Positions 25,832-35,243 of a stretch of 54,092 nucleotides of DNA are shown piece by piece (position 1 is the stretch's first letter; every line of letters starts with the position of its first letter). The DNA is from Labilibacter sediminis (lineage in GTDB: Bacteria; Bacteroidota; Bacteroidia; Bacteroidales; Marinilabiliaceae), in NCBI RefSeq assembly GCF_005877885.1, contig NZ_VCHY01000030.1, forward strand, positions 1 through 54,092, given 5' to 3'. The notes below the pieces were generated by a model. The model saw nothing but the letters and a program-made list of their open reading frames with translations, ran no database searches and was not told where the DNA came from. The position numbers were made by a program, and so were the translations under genes.

Positions 25832-26085
25832 CGTTTTTGCCTTTATAAAAAATATAAGCAAAAGGTGCATTATTTATTTCTTTAAGTTAGATTTGTTTGA
25901 AATGTATTTAGAAGCAAAAGTAAAATGCTTATTTGCTACTTTAAATAAACTTAATCAGATGAAACGAACATATAAGTTTTAATCTTATACATTACACACA
26001 GGAAGATGATTAAAAAAGTTAATGCGAGTTCCTGAATGTGCAGAAATTTTTGGCACATTTTAAAAAGAACAAAAATTTTAAACAG

Positions 26086-27138
26086 ATGAAAAAGATACTT
26101 ATTACAGGAGGAGCCGGATTCATAGGTTCGCATGTTGTACGTTTATTCGTAAAACAATATCCACAATATCATATTTATAATTTAGATGCTTTAACCTATG
26201 CAGGTAATTTAGAAAATTTAAAGGATATTGAAAATGAGCCTAATTATACTTTTTTAAAGGGAGATATTGTTTCTGAGGAGTTAATGCATCAACTTTTCCA
26301 GCAATATTCTTTTGATGCTGTGATTCATTTAGCTGCAGAGTCTCATGTCGACAGGTCTATCTCAGATCCGTTATCGTTTATTAAGACAAATATTCTGGGA
26401 ACGGTAAACCTTTTAAATGCAGCAAAAAATATTTGGCAGGATAATTATGAAGGAAAATTATTTTACCATATTTCTACTGATGAGGTTTATGGTTCTTTGG
26501 GCGAAACCGGATTGTTTACTGAAACCACAGCATACGACCCACGTAGTCCGTATTCATCATCTAAGGCTAGTAGCGATCATCTGGTAAGAGCATATTATCA
26601 CACCTATAAAATGCCGGTGGTTATTTCCAATTGTTCCAATAATTATGGACCAAATCAATTTCCGGAAAAGTTAATTCCTTTGGCCATTAATAATATTAAA
26701 AAAATGAAGCCTATTCCTATTTATGGAAAGGGCGAGAATATAAGGGATTGGTTATTTGTGATTGATCATGCCAGTGCTATTGATAAGATATTTCATGAAG
26801 GAACAGTAGGTGAAACATATAATATTGGTGGCATCAATGAGTGGACTAATATTGATCTGATACATAAAATGTGTGAGGTGATGGATAAAAAACTAAACCG
26901 GGAAAATGGCACTTCTGCAAGTTTAATCACATTTGTTAAAGACAGGGCAGGGCATGATATGCGTTATGCCATTGATTCGTCTAAATTAATGAATGAATTA
27001 GGTTGGCAACCATCGTTACAGTTTGAAGAAGGTATAGAAAAGACAATTGACTGGTATCTTGAAAATGAAAGCTGGATGAATAGGATTACCGATGGTAGTT
27101 ATGAAAAGTATTACGAAGATCAGTACGAAAAAAGATAG
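26086..27138 (+). CDS. rfbB: dTDP-glucose 4,6-dehydratase
   Basis: 350 aa from the ATG at 26086 (MKKILITGGAGFIGS); the extra upstream codons are not family-like. Converts dTDP-glucose to dTDP-4-keto-6-deoxyglucose, the second step toward dTDP-rhamnose and related sugars. Visible: GGAGFIGSHVV, YNLDALTYAGNLENL, HLAAESHVDRSI, STDEVYGSLGE with the catalytic Asp-Glu, YSSSKASSDHLVRAY (YxxxK), NCSNNYGPNQFPEKLIPL and KDRAGHDMRYAID. rfbA, rfbC and rfbD are not beside it. Confidence 0.94.
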   Translation: MKKILITGGAGFIGSHVVRLFVKQYPQYHIYNLDALTYAGNLENLKDIENEPNYTFLKGDIVSEELMHQLFQQYSFDAVIHLAAESHVDRSISDPLSFIKTNILGTVNLLNAAKNIWQDNYEGKLFYHISTDEVYGSLGETGLFTETTAYDPRSPYSSSKASSDHLVRAYYHTYKMPVVISNCSNNYGPNQFPEKLIPLAINNIKKMKPIPIYGKGENIRDWLFVIDHASAIDKIFHEGTVGETYNIGGINEWTNIDLIHKMCEVMDKKLNRENGTSASLITFVKDRAGHDMRYAIDSSKLMNELGWQPSLQFEEGIEKTIDWYLENESWMNRITDGSYEKYYEDQYEKR

Positions 27139-27145
27139 TATAAAA

Positions 27146-27171
27146 AAAAGCCGGTTAAACCCGGCTTTTTT
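27146..27171. terminator. bidirectional terminator between rfbB and glmS
   Basis: An AAAAGCCGG / CCGGCTTTT stem around a 6-base spacer, with A and T runs on both flanks, serves the two convergent genes. Confidence 0.9.
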
Positions 27172-27188
27172 AGTTCATATAGTTTTCT

Positions 27189-29024
27189 TTATTCAACAGT
27201 AACTGATTTAGCTAAGTTTCTTGGTTGATCAACATCACAACCTCTCATCACAGCAATATGGTATGAGATAATCTGTAAAGGAACAACAGTTAATAAAGGA
27301 GCAATGGCTTCGTGACAATCAGGAACTTCAATTACATGATCTGCTAATTTTTTAATGGTTTCATCACCTTCAGTCACAATTGCAATTACTTTTCCGTTAC
27401 GCGCTTTAACTTCCTGAATGTTACTTACAATTTTTTCGTATGACTTATCTTTAGTAGCAAGAACAAACACCGGCATGTTTTCATCAATCAAAGCAATAGG
27501 ACCGTGTTTCATTTCGGCTGCAGGATATCCTTCTGCATGGATGTAAGAAATCTCTTTGAGTTTTAAAGCGCCTTCCAATGCAACAGGGAATAAATAACCG
27601 CGACCTAAATACAGTGCATTACTCGCATTTTTGTATAATTCAGCAATGCCTTTAATATAAGAGTCTGATTTTAGAATAATTTCAATCTTCTCAGGAATCA
27701 AAGTCAGCTCATGAATAAGTTGTTTGTAAAGCTCATCATATAAAGATCCTCTTTTTCTTCCAATCATGAATGCCATCATGGTTAAAACAGTAACTTGCGA
27801 TGAAAATGCTTTTGTTGAAGCTACGCCAATTTCAGGTCCGGCATGAGTATATACTCCGGCGTGTGTTTCGCGGGGAATAGAAGAACCCACAACATTACAA
27901 ATTCCAATAATAGTTGCACCTTTTTCTTTGGCCATTTTTATGGCTGCAAGTGTATCTGCTGTTTCACCACTCTGTGAGATGGCAATTAGGACATCATCAG
28001 GATTAATTACCGGATTACGGTATCTAAATTCAGAGGCATATTCAACCTCAACAGGAACACGTGCATATTCTTCAAAGAGATATTCACCAACCATTCCGGC
28101 ATGCCATGAAGTACCACAGGCAACGATAATGATACGTTTGGCCTGATTAAGTTTAGGCATTACATCAATAATACCACCTAAAAAGATTTTTGTTTTATCA
28201 ATAGAAATTCGTCCCCTGAACGTATCACCAATAGAGTGTGGCTGTTCATAAATCTCTTTAAGCATATAATGCTCATAGTCACCTTTATCGATTTCATCAA
28301 TACTTAAATCAATTTTTTGGATTTTAGGTTTTTGAGCATCATTTTGGATATTTTTTAATACCAGATCATCTTTTGATAAGATGGCTACATCCTCATCGTT
28401 CATGTATATTACCTGATCGGTATATTCGATAATTGGAGATGCATCAGATGCGAGGAAGTATTCACTTTCTCCCACTCCAATTACCAAGGGACTACCTTTG
28501 CGGGCAGCAATAAGCTTGTCTTTTTCGTCTTCACAAGATATTACCAAACCATAGGCACCAATTACTTTTGAGAGAGCAACTCTAACTGCAATCTCAGCAC
28601 TTACGTTTTGTTCCAGGTATATGTTTTCGATGAGGTTTACCAGTACTTCAGTATCTGTATCACTTTGAAATGTAAACCCTCTGCTTGTTAATTCCTTTTT
28701 AAGGTGAGCATAATTCTCAATAATCCCATTGTGCACCAAAGTAAATTTACCTTTCATTGAGGTGTGTGGATGGGCATTAATATTATTAGGTTCCCCGTGA
28801 GTAGCCCAACGTGTGTGTCCAATACCAATGTGGCCCTCTATACTTTGTTCTTTGGCGTGAGCTTCCAGGTCCTTAACCTTACCCATGCATTTGTAAGTAT
28901 GGGTTCCATTATTTATCAAGGCCACACCGGCCGAATCATACCCTCTGTACTCAAGGCGTTGAAGTCCTTTTATCAAGATTGGATAAGCCTGCTTATCCCC
29001 AACGTAGGCAACTATTCCACACAT
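27189..29024 (-). CDS. glmS: glutamine-fructose-6-phosphate aminotransferase (isomerizing)
   Basis: 611 aa. Makes glucosamine-6-phosphate for peptidoglycan and LPS. The N-terminal class II amidotransferase domain starts MCGIVAYVG with nucleophile Cys2, and has GIGHTRWATHG and VHNGIIENY. Two SIS domains follow (IIVACGTSWHAGMVGEYLFE, AISQSGETADTLAAI; ALYLGRGYLFPVALEGALKLKEISYIHAEGY), and the conserved tail DQPRNLAKSVTVE. Full length and intact. A perfect -7 box (29067-29074) lies between it and the upstream DUF4954 gene, so it can be expressed independently. Confidence 0.97.
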   Translation of the reverse strand: MCGIVAYVGDKQAYPILIKGLQRLEYRGYDSAGVALINNGTHTYKCMGKVKDLEAHAKEQSIEGHIGIGHTRWATHGEPNNINAHPHTSMKGKFTLVHNGIIENYAHLKKELTSRGFTFQSDTDTEVLVNLIENIYLEQNVSAEIAVRVALSKVIGAYGLVISCEDEKDKLIAARKGSPLVIGVGESEYFLASDASPIIEYTDQVIYMNDEDVAILSKDDLVLKNIQNDAQKPKIQKIDLSIDEIDKGDYEHYMLKEIYEQPHSIGDTFRGRISIDKTKIFLGGIIDVMPKLNQAKRIIIVACGTSWHAGMVGEYLFEEYARVPVEVEYASEFRYRNPVINPDDVLIAISQSGETADTLAAIKMAKEKGATIIGICNVVGSSIPRETHAGVYTHAGPEIGVASTKAFSSQVTVLTMMAFMIGRKRGSLYDELYKQLIHELTLIPEKIEIILKSDSYIKGIAELYKNASNALYLGRGYLFPVALEGALKLKEISYIHAEGYPAAEMKHGPIALIDENMPVFVLATKDKSYEKIVSNIQEVKARNGKVIAIVTEGDETIKKLADHVIEVPDCHEAIAPLLTVVPLQIISYHIAVMRGCDVDQPRNLAKSVTVE

Positions 29025-29066
29025 GTTATTTTGTTATTTTAGGTTTACTTAATGTATATGACAATG

Positions 29067-29074
29067 CAAAAGTA
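29067..29074 (-). promoter_or_regulatory. -7 box for glmS
   Basis: On the minus strand TACTTTTG is an exact match, 43 bases before the start, inside the 73-base gap after the DUF4954 gene. No clear -33. Confidence 0.4.
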
Positions 29075-29097
29075 ATAAATACGTATACTTTTATTAT

Positions 29098-31062
29098 TTA
29101 GTTTAACGTGTTTATAATAAGCTCTGCATTTTTATTTTTCTCCTTAAATTCGGCTTCAATTTTCTGAATGTATTCATTAGTTTCAACCGACCCCCTAACA
29201 GCTTCAAAATCTTTTAATCCGGTAGTTTCATTTCCGTCAATGCCAAAACCGATTTTACTTTTTTGGTTAAATTCCTTTTTGGCATCCATTATAATAGATG
29301 CTTTAATTTTATCATTGTTATTTATCCACTCTTGAATAAAGTTTATTAATTCTGTTTTTGAATGATTTTTTATGTCAATATTAAAATAGGTTTCAAGTAT
29401 CTGCATGCAATGCTGACTTTTTAAGAAGTCATAGTTTACGTATTGTTCCTGAAAAAAGTTATTAAAGTTGTAATTATCAACCTTATTGTTAATAATATAT
29501 TCGATAAATTCGTCCAATTTATTTTTCTGACATATTAAACCTGACAGATCTAACCATGCATCATTTTCTTTCGTTAAAGAATTGAAGTTTTTGATCATAG
29601 AATCAAAATTCGATTGTTTTAACAACTTAATCAATTCATCGCCCACATATTTGACCAAAGCCTGCTCATAAAGTTTAATTCCTCTATTTATGGAGGTTAA
29701 TGATAATTGTGTGCTTTTATACATTAAGGTTTTTCTTTCCGGATTTGCCTTTTGTTGCAATTCTTTTAAAACTTCAATTCCTTTAATTATTTTGTTGATT
29801 GTGTAGGGAGTTAGGGCATCAGTGATTATACAGTCAAGATGATTACTTCCTTGTCGCTTATCTCTTTTGGGCCATTTTTCAACATCCCTTGTTGTTCCAA
29901 CGTTAAAAATGTTTTGAGCTGGCATTAAAACGCTTTTTCCTCCATCTTCAAGTAAATATGAAAAGGGCAGGTCTGAAGTGTCCGGATTATTGTAATGACG
30001 GCCAAGAACCATAGTAAATGCGCCAATTTTAGCAGGCCAAAGAATGTAAGAATCACTTCCGGTTTTGTTACCTCGTTCCATCACTCCTTGGTGGAGAGGC
30101 CCGAGTTTATACATATGGTTGCTTTGGTTTGTTCCGCTTCCGGCATTAAAAAAGGAGTAATATCCTGCAATAAGTAAGGTTGATTTGTGATGTGTAACGG
30201 TATAAGGTCCTGCAAATATACTGCATGCCTCACCTTGTAAGCATTGACTATTTGCAAAGAAAAGAGAATTTTCGGCTGTGTAGTTTTTTGATATCTCACA
30301 ACCTTGTCCCACAAAACAATGTCTTAAATTGGCACCATCGCTAACCAATGATCCACTGGAAACTATAAAGTGGGCTGCATTAACCTGATGTCCAATATAG
30401 GCAGGGGAATCTTTACTACTGTTTATGCTTCCATTCTCAAGGTAAGCTGTACCTTCAATGGTTGCATATTCCCCTATGTTTACTTCGTTTATTGTTCCGC
30501 AGTTAATAACTTTTGTTCCTTTCTTTATAAAGCCTTGTGTTGATTTTATTTTGGATGACTCGTGAAGGGCAACTTCCTTTAATTTTTCTATTAACTGGAT
30601 GTTATCTCTATAAAAGGTCATTAAGTAAGCCGTATGAGCAGATAGTTTATTAAAAATAATTACATCACGACCCTCACCTTCATTTACAGGACAAACAACT
30701 GTTCCATTGCCAAATGAAGATTCAGTATTTACACAAATAGATCCTACATTTTGAATAATTACATTTTCTTCAATGGTGTAATTAGAAATAGAACTTCCTA
30801 TATTTTTTATATAAACCTGATTACCAATATGGCAATTGTGAATATGAGTGTTGTAAATGCCTGACATATCTTTACTTCCTTGAGGTAGCTCAATAATGTC
30901 AGAAAGAACACCAATATAATTTTTTCCGGAAAAGGTAACTGAAATAATGTTTTGGCTTATAAAATAGTGTGATACAAACACATTTTCCCAACCATTAATA
31001 GAGCGGCAGTTTTGCTTTTTAAGTTCAGTAATTTCCTGTTTGGTTAAATTTCTGTATTTCAT
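29098..31062 (-). CDS. DUF4954 family left-handed beta-helix protein
   Basis: 654 aa. Residues about 90-300 contain irregular hexapeptide-type repeats (GNQVYIKNIGS, EENVIIQNVGS, GTKVINCGTINEVNIGEYATIEGTAYLENGSI, SDGANLRHCFVGQGCEISKN), the left-handed beta-helix fold of acyltransferases and sugar nucleotidyltransferases. The region continues with SHMYKLGPLHQGVMERGNKTGSDSYILWPAKIGAFTMVLGRHY and an alpha-helical C-terminal third. I recall this as a conserved Bacteroidetes family without known function. Its position directly upstream of glmS hints at amino-sugar metabolism, but this is inference only. Confidence 0.75.
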   Translation of the reverse strand: MKYRNLTKQEITELKKQNCRSINGWENVFVSHYFISQNIISVTFSGKNYIGVLSDIIELPQGSKDMSGIYNTHIHNCHIGNQVYIKNIGSSISNYTIEENVIIQNVGSICVNTESSFGNGTVVCPVNEGEGRDVIIFNKLSAHTAYLMTFYRDNIQLIEKLKEVALHESSKIKSTQGFIKKGTKVINCGTINEVNIGEYATIEGTAYLENGSINSSKDSPAYIGHQVNAAHFIVSSGSLVSDGANLRHCFVGQGCEISKNYTAENSLFFANSQCLQGEACSIFAGPYTVTHHKSTLLIAGYYSFFNAGSGTNQSNHMYKLGPLHQGVMERGNKTGSDSYILWPAKIGAFTMVLGRHYNNPDTSDLPFSYLLEDGGKSVLMPAQNIFNVGTTRDVEKWPKRDKRQGSNHLDCIITDALTPYTINKIIKGIEVLKELQQKANPERKTLMYKSTQLSLTSINRGIKLYEQALVKYVGDELIKLLKQSNFDSMIKNFNSLTKENDAWLDLSGLICQKNKLDEFIEYIINNKVDNYNFNNFFQEQYVNYDFLKSQHCMQILETYFNIDIKNHSKTELINFIQEWINNNDKIKASIIMDAKKEFNQKSKIGFGIDGNETTGLKDFEAVRGSVETNEYIQKIEAEFKEKNKNAELIINTLN

Positions 31063-31207
31063 AGTTTCTTAATTAGCCTGACAAAATGTTGCTTTATGAC
31101 TAACACTGGTTACAGAGTATGGACAACGTGTTAGCTTCTGTAAAGTTAAATTATTTTGGCAATTTGATTGATTATTTACCTAGTAATACGTAAAAAGATA
31201 AAGCACA

Positions 31208-31250
31208 TAAAAAAAGCTGCCATCTCAAGAAAATGAAATGACAGCTTTTA
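31208..31250 (-). terminator. intrinsic terminator after the DUF4270 gene
   Basis: On the minus strand AAAAGCTG/CAGCTTTT with CAT/ATG inside forms the stem, followed by a T run. Confidence 0.8.
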
Positions 31251-31269
31251 TATTATGTATGAATTTCTT

Positions 31270-32781
31270 TTAAAAGAACTTCACGTATTTTACTGATTTA
31301 CTAACCGGCTTAACAGTTTCATCATTAGGATATGCTTCTATGGCAGCACTGTGTATAATTACACGGTTAAATGTTGATGATGAATTTGCAGGTACAATAT
31401 ATAGTTCGTTATAATTAGCCCTGTCAATATTGCTTGGTATCTGAGGGTTAATAAACTCCTCAAAGAAACCATTGGTTAGTGTAAATGTGTATTTGCTTGG
31501 GTACACTACTCCATCTTCTGTTATGTCATAGTTTAAAGTACCTGCCGAGTATGCTTGTACCGTCTGACCATATTCATTTTCGAAGAAAGGTGTAACAAAA
31601 TCACCATTATCATCTTTTGCAAATATTTCAATGCTTTGAGGAACACTATAATCTCGATAGTCTGTTAAAGCGGTGTCAATATAAAAAGAAAGTGTTGAAC
31701 CGGCAATGCTATAAACAGTATCGGTAATTATAATATTTCCTTCATTATCTTTTTCAGGGAGTTTATCTTCCCAATATTCGATGAATGTTGGCTCAATGTT
31801 ATATTTGCATGCACTACCTGCCATAGGTTGAACGTATAACTTATCAGTATTTGTATCACCAAAAACAATTTCTGAATTTGTATAATCATGCGCATAACGA
31901 TTCACCTTAACATCCTCAATATTTATAGGGAATTTTCGTGTTAAAAATGAAGTATCAACAATTTCATTGGTAGTTTCATCGTAGTTAATTCTTTTATAAT
32001 AAAGAACTAATTCCTGACTTATACCTCTATAGTTTAACTGTATTAAAGATCCTATGTCACTGCTATGGTCTTCTTTCTCACTAGTAAAGTAAATCCCTTT
32101 AAAAAATTGTTTAAACGCGTATGGATCGGTAATAATTGCCGAGTCAGCTGTAAAAATACGATCCCCCAACTCGTCACTTATTTCAATGGAAATAGTATCA
32201 ATATAATTTGCTTGTGACCAAATTGAATCAGATTTTGAGTAATTATCACCTCTCATGGTTTTTGTTTGAAAAACCTTTTCTCCGATAGGATTTAAAGGAT
32301 CATACATTCCTGTAGGGTCAAAATCAGAACTGTAATTCCTAAAAGGATCCAAGGGCTGATCCAATTCAAAAACTTTTATTCTATGTTTGGTTAATGTATC
32401 CCCAATCCATGAATTGTTTGGGTATTTGATAAGAAGCCTGGTGGAATCCAGTTCGTAGTTATCGTTTATCTTTATGGTGGTAGTGTCAGCTGTTCCTCTT
32501 TGCCCTAATGAGACCTGACTTAAAAAATCAGCTGTAGTTTTACCAAAAAAGGGATCATCAAACTCTCCAATAATAAAGCTTTTAATGGTTGAAAATTCAA
32601 TGGCGTCAGATTTTACATTAGAAGTCCGTATATCACCTTTTTCATGTGTAGCAATGTACTCCTCTGCATCAATAATTTCATTTTCAGGAAATAAACCACC
32701 GCCAATTTCAGAAGCATCATCTTTACATGCTGAAAAAAGCAATATCACAAAAGCAAGTATACTAACTTGTTGCGTTCGCAT
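31270..32781 (-). CDS. DUF4270 family lipoprotein
   Basis: 503 aa. Lipoprotein signal MRTQQVSILAFVILLFSACKDD with the lipobox cysteine at 19, followed by acidic residues (DDASEIGGG), which in Bacteroidetes often means export to the cell surface. The rest is beta-rich with DUF4270 features: KSDAIEFSTIKSFIIGEFDDPFFGKTTADFLSQV near the N-terminus, and FIDTALTDYRDYSVPQSIEIF later. Role unknown. Encoded 43 bases downstream of the glycogen-synthase-like gene, an association I recall as common in Bacteroidetes. Confidence 0.82.
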   Translation of the reverse strand: MRTQQVSILAFVILLFSACKDDASEIGGGLFPENEIIDAEEYIATHEKGDIRTSNVKSDAIEFSTIKSFIIGEFDDPFFGKTTADFLSQVSLGQRGTADTTTIKINDNYELDSTRLLIKYPNNSWIGDTLTKHRIKVFELDQPLDPFRNYSSDFDPTGMYDPLNPIGEKVFQTKTMRGDNYSKSDSIWSQANYIDTISIEISDELGDRIFTADSAIITDPYAFKQFFKGIYFTSEKEDHSSDIGSLIQLNYRGISQELVLYYKRINYDETTNEIVDTSFLTRKFPINIEDVKVNRYAHDYTNSEIVFGDTNTDKLYVQPMAGSACKYNIEPTFIEYWEDKLPEKDNEGNIIITDTVYSIAGSTLSFYIDTALTDYRDYSVPQSIEIFAKDDNGDFVTPFFENEYGQTVQAYSAGTLNYDITEDGVVYPSKYTFTLTNGFFEEFINPQIPSNIDRANYNELYIVPANSSSTFNRVIIHSAAIEAYPNDETVKPVSKSVKYVKFF

Positions 32782-32824
32782 AAAATAAAAATTTTAGAAT
32801 TTGCAATGTTTGATTATGTGTCGA

Positions 32825-33634
32825 TTAATTATCCAAAAGGCTGTCATAGAAGCTATTATAGGCGTCTATGTAGCTTTCTTCATCATGATATTCAAGAAAT
32901 GGCTTTCCTGATTCTTTTGCATAATCAATAACTTCCTGATTTGCATCGGGGTGCCCCTGAATAATACCGTCGCTAAAGTTGATAGCTAGTTTACTTAGGT
33001 TTTTAAAATCAAAAGGGGTTAATCCAGCATAATCATCTGTTTCAACACCTTCTAAAGTAAATTTATCAGGGAATGACTCAGGGAATACACTGGTGAAGTC
33101 ATCGTTATATACCGTGTATACTAATTTTGAATTGGCAAAATGAGGGTCCTCATTCATAGCCTTTTTGATGTATAATGGAACTAAGCCGGTAAACCATCCA
33201 TGGCAATGAATAATGTCTGGCGCCCATCTTAGTTTTTTAGTTGTTTCTAAAACACCTCTGGCAAAAAAGATTGCTCTTTCATCATTATCTGGATGCTCTT
33301 CGCCTTCTTTGGTTACAAGCGTTGATTTTCTGTGAAAATAATCTTCATTATCAATAAAGTATACCTGCATACGAGCTGCCTGAATTGAAGCAACTTTAAT
33401 GATTAGCGGGTGATCCGTATCATCAATGATTAAATTCATTCCCGATAAACGAATAACTTCATGTAATTGGTTTCTTCGTTCATTAATACATCCATAGCGA
33501 GGCATGAAAGTTCTTATTTCTTTGCCTTTTTCCTGAATGCCTTGAGGTAAATGCCTGCCTATTTTCGACATGTCAGATTCGGGAAGATAGGGAGTGATTT
33601 CTTGGGAAATAAATAAAACCTTTGTTTTTTCCAT
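32825..33634 (-). CDS. glycogen/starch synthase-like protein, N-terminal domain only, motif-degenerate
   Basis: 269 aa from the ATG at 33634, about half the length of GlgA. Only the N-terminal GT5 Rossmann half is present: KVLFISQEITPYLPESDMSKIGRHLPQGIQEKGKEIRTFMPRYG, VYFIDNEDYFHR, RWAPDIIHCHGWFTGLVPLYIKK. The ADP-glucose motif KTGGL is replaced by PESDM (residues 18-22), and the HxHDW-type motif reads HCHGWF. The C-terminal donor-binding GT1 half is missing. It cannot be a normal glycogen synthase; a regulatory or structural role is likely. Two -7 boxes (33679-33695) lie upstream, supporting this start. Operon with DUF4270. Confidence 0.8.
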   Translation of the reverse strand: MEKTKVLFISQEITPYLPESDMSKIGRHLPQGIQEKGKEIRTFMPRYGCINERRNQLHEVIRLSGMNLIIDDTDHPLIIKVASIQAARMQVYFIDNEDYFHRKSTLVTKEGEEHPDNDERAIFFARGVLETTKKLRWAPDIIHCHGWFTGLVPLYIKKAMNEDPHFANSKLVYTVYNDDFTSVFPESFPDKFTLEGVETDDYAGLTPFDFKNLSKLAINFSDGIIQGHPDANQEVIDYAKESGKPFLEYHDEESYIDAYNSFYDSLLDN

Positions 33635-33678
33635 CTTATTTGTTGGTGAAATATTGCTTTGTGAAAATAAATAAGGTG

Positions 33679-33695
33679 CAAAATTAGCAAAAATA
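33679..33695 (-). promoter_or_regulatory. two tandem -7 boxes for the glycogen-synthase-like gene
   Basis: On the minus strand TATTTTTG (33695-33688) and TAATTTTG (33686-33679) are both exact TAnnTTTG matches. They fall inside the longer reading of the gene, so the start at 33634 is preferred. The remaining gap to panC shows no gene. Confidence 0.4.
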
Positions 33696-33975
33696 AAGTT
33701 CTCAAACAAAGAGGGCTTTTTTTAAGTATAATTATTTATGTCGTTTAAGTTTTTGGAAATGGATATGAAGGATTTATTTGTTTCCGGTTTAAAAGAAACA
33801 AAATAGTATTATAGTGTGTTGAAAGCTTGTGTGTTAATAAGATTTAACATCTTGGTAATTGGTTGGAGATATTAATAATATGAACTGAGTGATAGATGGA
33901 TTAGTTTAATGTAATGGTATAGGTCTTTTATTGTATTAAATTAATTACTTACTTTGCGGCGTTTTTTTTGAAAGT

Positions 33976-34839
33976 ATGATGGATATTGTAGTTAAGTCTG
34001 AGGAACTTAATAGCTTGGTGGAAAGACATAAAGCTAAAGGAGATACGGTTGGTTTTGTACCAACAATGGGAGCTTTGCATGCAGGGCATTTATCTTTGGT
34101 TGAAAAAGCCAGGGAGCGTGCTGATATAGTAGTGGTTAGTGTTTTTGTTAATCCAACACAGTTTAATAATCAGGATGACTTAATTAATTATCCTGTAACC
34201 ATTGAGCAGGATATTGAAATGTTACAAGCGGCTAAATGTGATATACTATTCAATCCTACAGTTATGGAAGTATACCCGGATGAAGATAAACGAGTTTTTG
34301 ATTTTGGAATGCTGGATAAAGTAATGGAAGGTGAGTTCAGACCCGGGCATTTTAATGGTGTAGCTCAGGTAGTAAGTCGCTTATTTGATTTGGTAAAGCC
34401 GGATAGTGCATTTTTTGGAGAAAAAGATTTCCAGCAATTGGCCATTATTAAAAGAATGGTGAAGGACTTAAACTATAATGTAAATATAGTTCCTTGTCCA
34501 ATCGTTAGAGAAGCTGACGGGTTGGCTATGAGTTCGCGGAATGTAAGACTTTCAGAAGAGCAACGTAAAGAGTCTGTTTTAATATCAGAAACTTTATTTG
34601 AGTCTAAAATACTGATGAAGACCAAAAATATAAAAGAAGTTATTAATTTTGTGGTCGATAAAATAAACAGTTCTTCATTGTTAAGGGTTGAATATTTTAA
34701 TATTGTTGATGGTGATACCCTACAGCCCATTGACGATTGGAGAAGAAGTGAGTATATTGTAGGGTGTATAGCAGTATTTGCTGATAAAGTAAGATTGATT
34801 GATAATTTGATTTACAAAAACTTTCATGATGCATGTTGA
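33976..34839 (+). CDS. panC: pantothenate synthetase
   Basis: 287 aa. Ligates pantoate and beta-alanine with ATP to form pantothenate. Class I synthetase-like nucleotidyltransferase fold: [20 protein letters not shown] holds the HxGH motif, then [41 protein letters not shown], and the ATP-binding AMSSRN. Full length and intact. The start is one of two adjacent ATG codons. Its end overlaps panD by 11-14 bases, which couples translation of the two enzymes of the pathway. Confidence 0.96.
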   Translation: MMDIVVKSEELNSLVERHKAKGDTVGFVPTMGALHAGHLSLVEKARERADIVVVSVFVNPTQFNNQDDLINYPVTIEQDIEMLQAAKCDILFNPTVMEVYPDEDKRVFDFGMLDKVMEGEFRPGHFNGVAQVVSRLFDLVKPDSAFFGEKDFQQLAIIKRMVKDLNYNVNIVPCPIVREADGLAMSSRNVRLSEEQRKESVLISETLFESKILMKTKNIKEVINFVVDKINSSSLLRVEYFNIVDGDTLQPIDDWRRSEYIVGCIAVFADKVRLIDNLIYKNFHDAC

Positions 34840-35179
34840 AGTTGTAAAGTCTAAGCTACACAATGTTTCGGTGACAGAAGCAAACCTTAATTATGTAGGA
34901 AGTATTACCATTGATGAAGATTTGATGGATGCGGCTACTATTATTGAAAATGAAAAGGTTCAGGTAGTAAATAATAACAATGGCGAACGTTTGGAGACCT
35001 ATGTTATTAAAGGAGAAAGAGGATCGGGTGTAATTTGTTTGAATGGCGCAGCAGCCAGAAAGGTAGCTGTTGGTGATGTGATAATAATAATTACATATGC
35101 TTCAATGCCGTTGGATGAAGCTAAAGAGTATAAGCCGGTTTTTGTGTTTCCTGATACGGAAACAAATAAGTTGGTGTAA
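34829..35179 (+). CDS. panD: aspartate 1-decarboxylase
   Basis: 116 aa from the ATG at 34829 (another ATG at 34826). Makes beta-alanine from aspartate, supplying PanC. It is made as a proenzyme that cleaves itself at Gly-Ser to form the pyruvoyl group: here [18 protein letters not shown], with Ser at residue 25 using the 34829 start, the usual position. [17 protein letters not shown]-type and [19 protein letters not shown] stretches are also typical. Overlaps panC; followed by a strong hairpin. Confidence 0.95.
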   Translation: MHVEVVKSKLHNVSVTEANLNYVGSITIDEDLMDAATIIENEKVQVVNNNNGERLETYVIKGERGSGVICLNGAAARKVAVGDVIIIITYASMPLDEAKEYKPVFVFPDTETNKLV

Positions 35180-35200
35180 ACAAAAAGATTTTTTAAACTT

Positions 35201-35224
35201 AAACCCCGGTAAAGCCGGGGTTTA
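35201..35224 (+). terminator. intrinsic terminator after panCD
   Basis: AAACCCCGG (35201-35209), TAAAG, then CCGGGGTTT: a perfect GC-rich stem with a weak T run. It separates panCD from the next gene. Confidence 0.75.
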
Positions 35225-35243
35225 TTATTTTATACTATCTACA

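Noticed and set aside
25951-26133. Minus-strand 60-codon ORF upstream of rfbB
   Set aside because: It overlaps the rfbB start, has no signal, motif or ribosome site, and its composition is that of AT-rich intergenic DNA.
27025-29100. glmS ribozyme or riboswitch upstream of glmS
   Set aside because: Only 73 bases separate it from the upstream gene, they contain a promoter box, and no ribozyme core is visible.
35097-35243. 49-codon N-terminal extension of the RfaE2-like protein
   Set aside because: The extension reads through panD in another frame and through the panCD terminator; the family start is the ATG at 35244.
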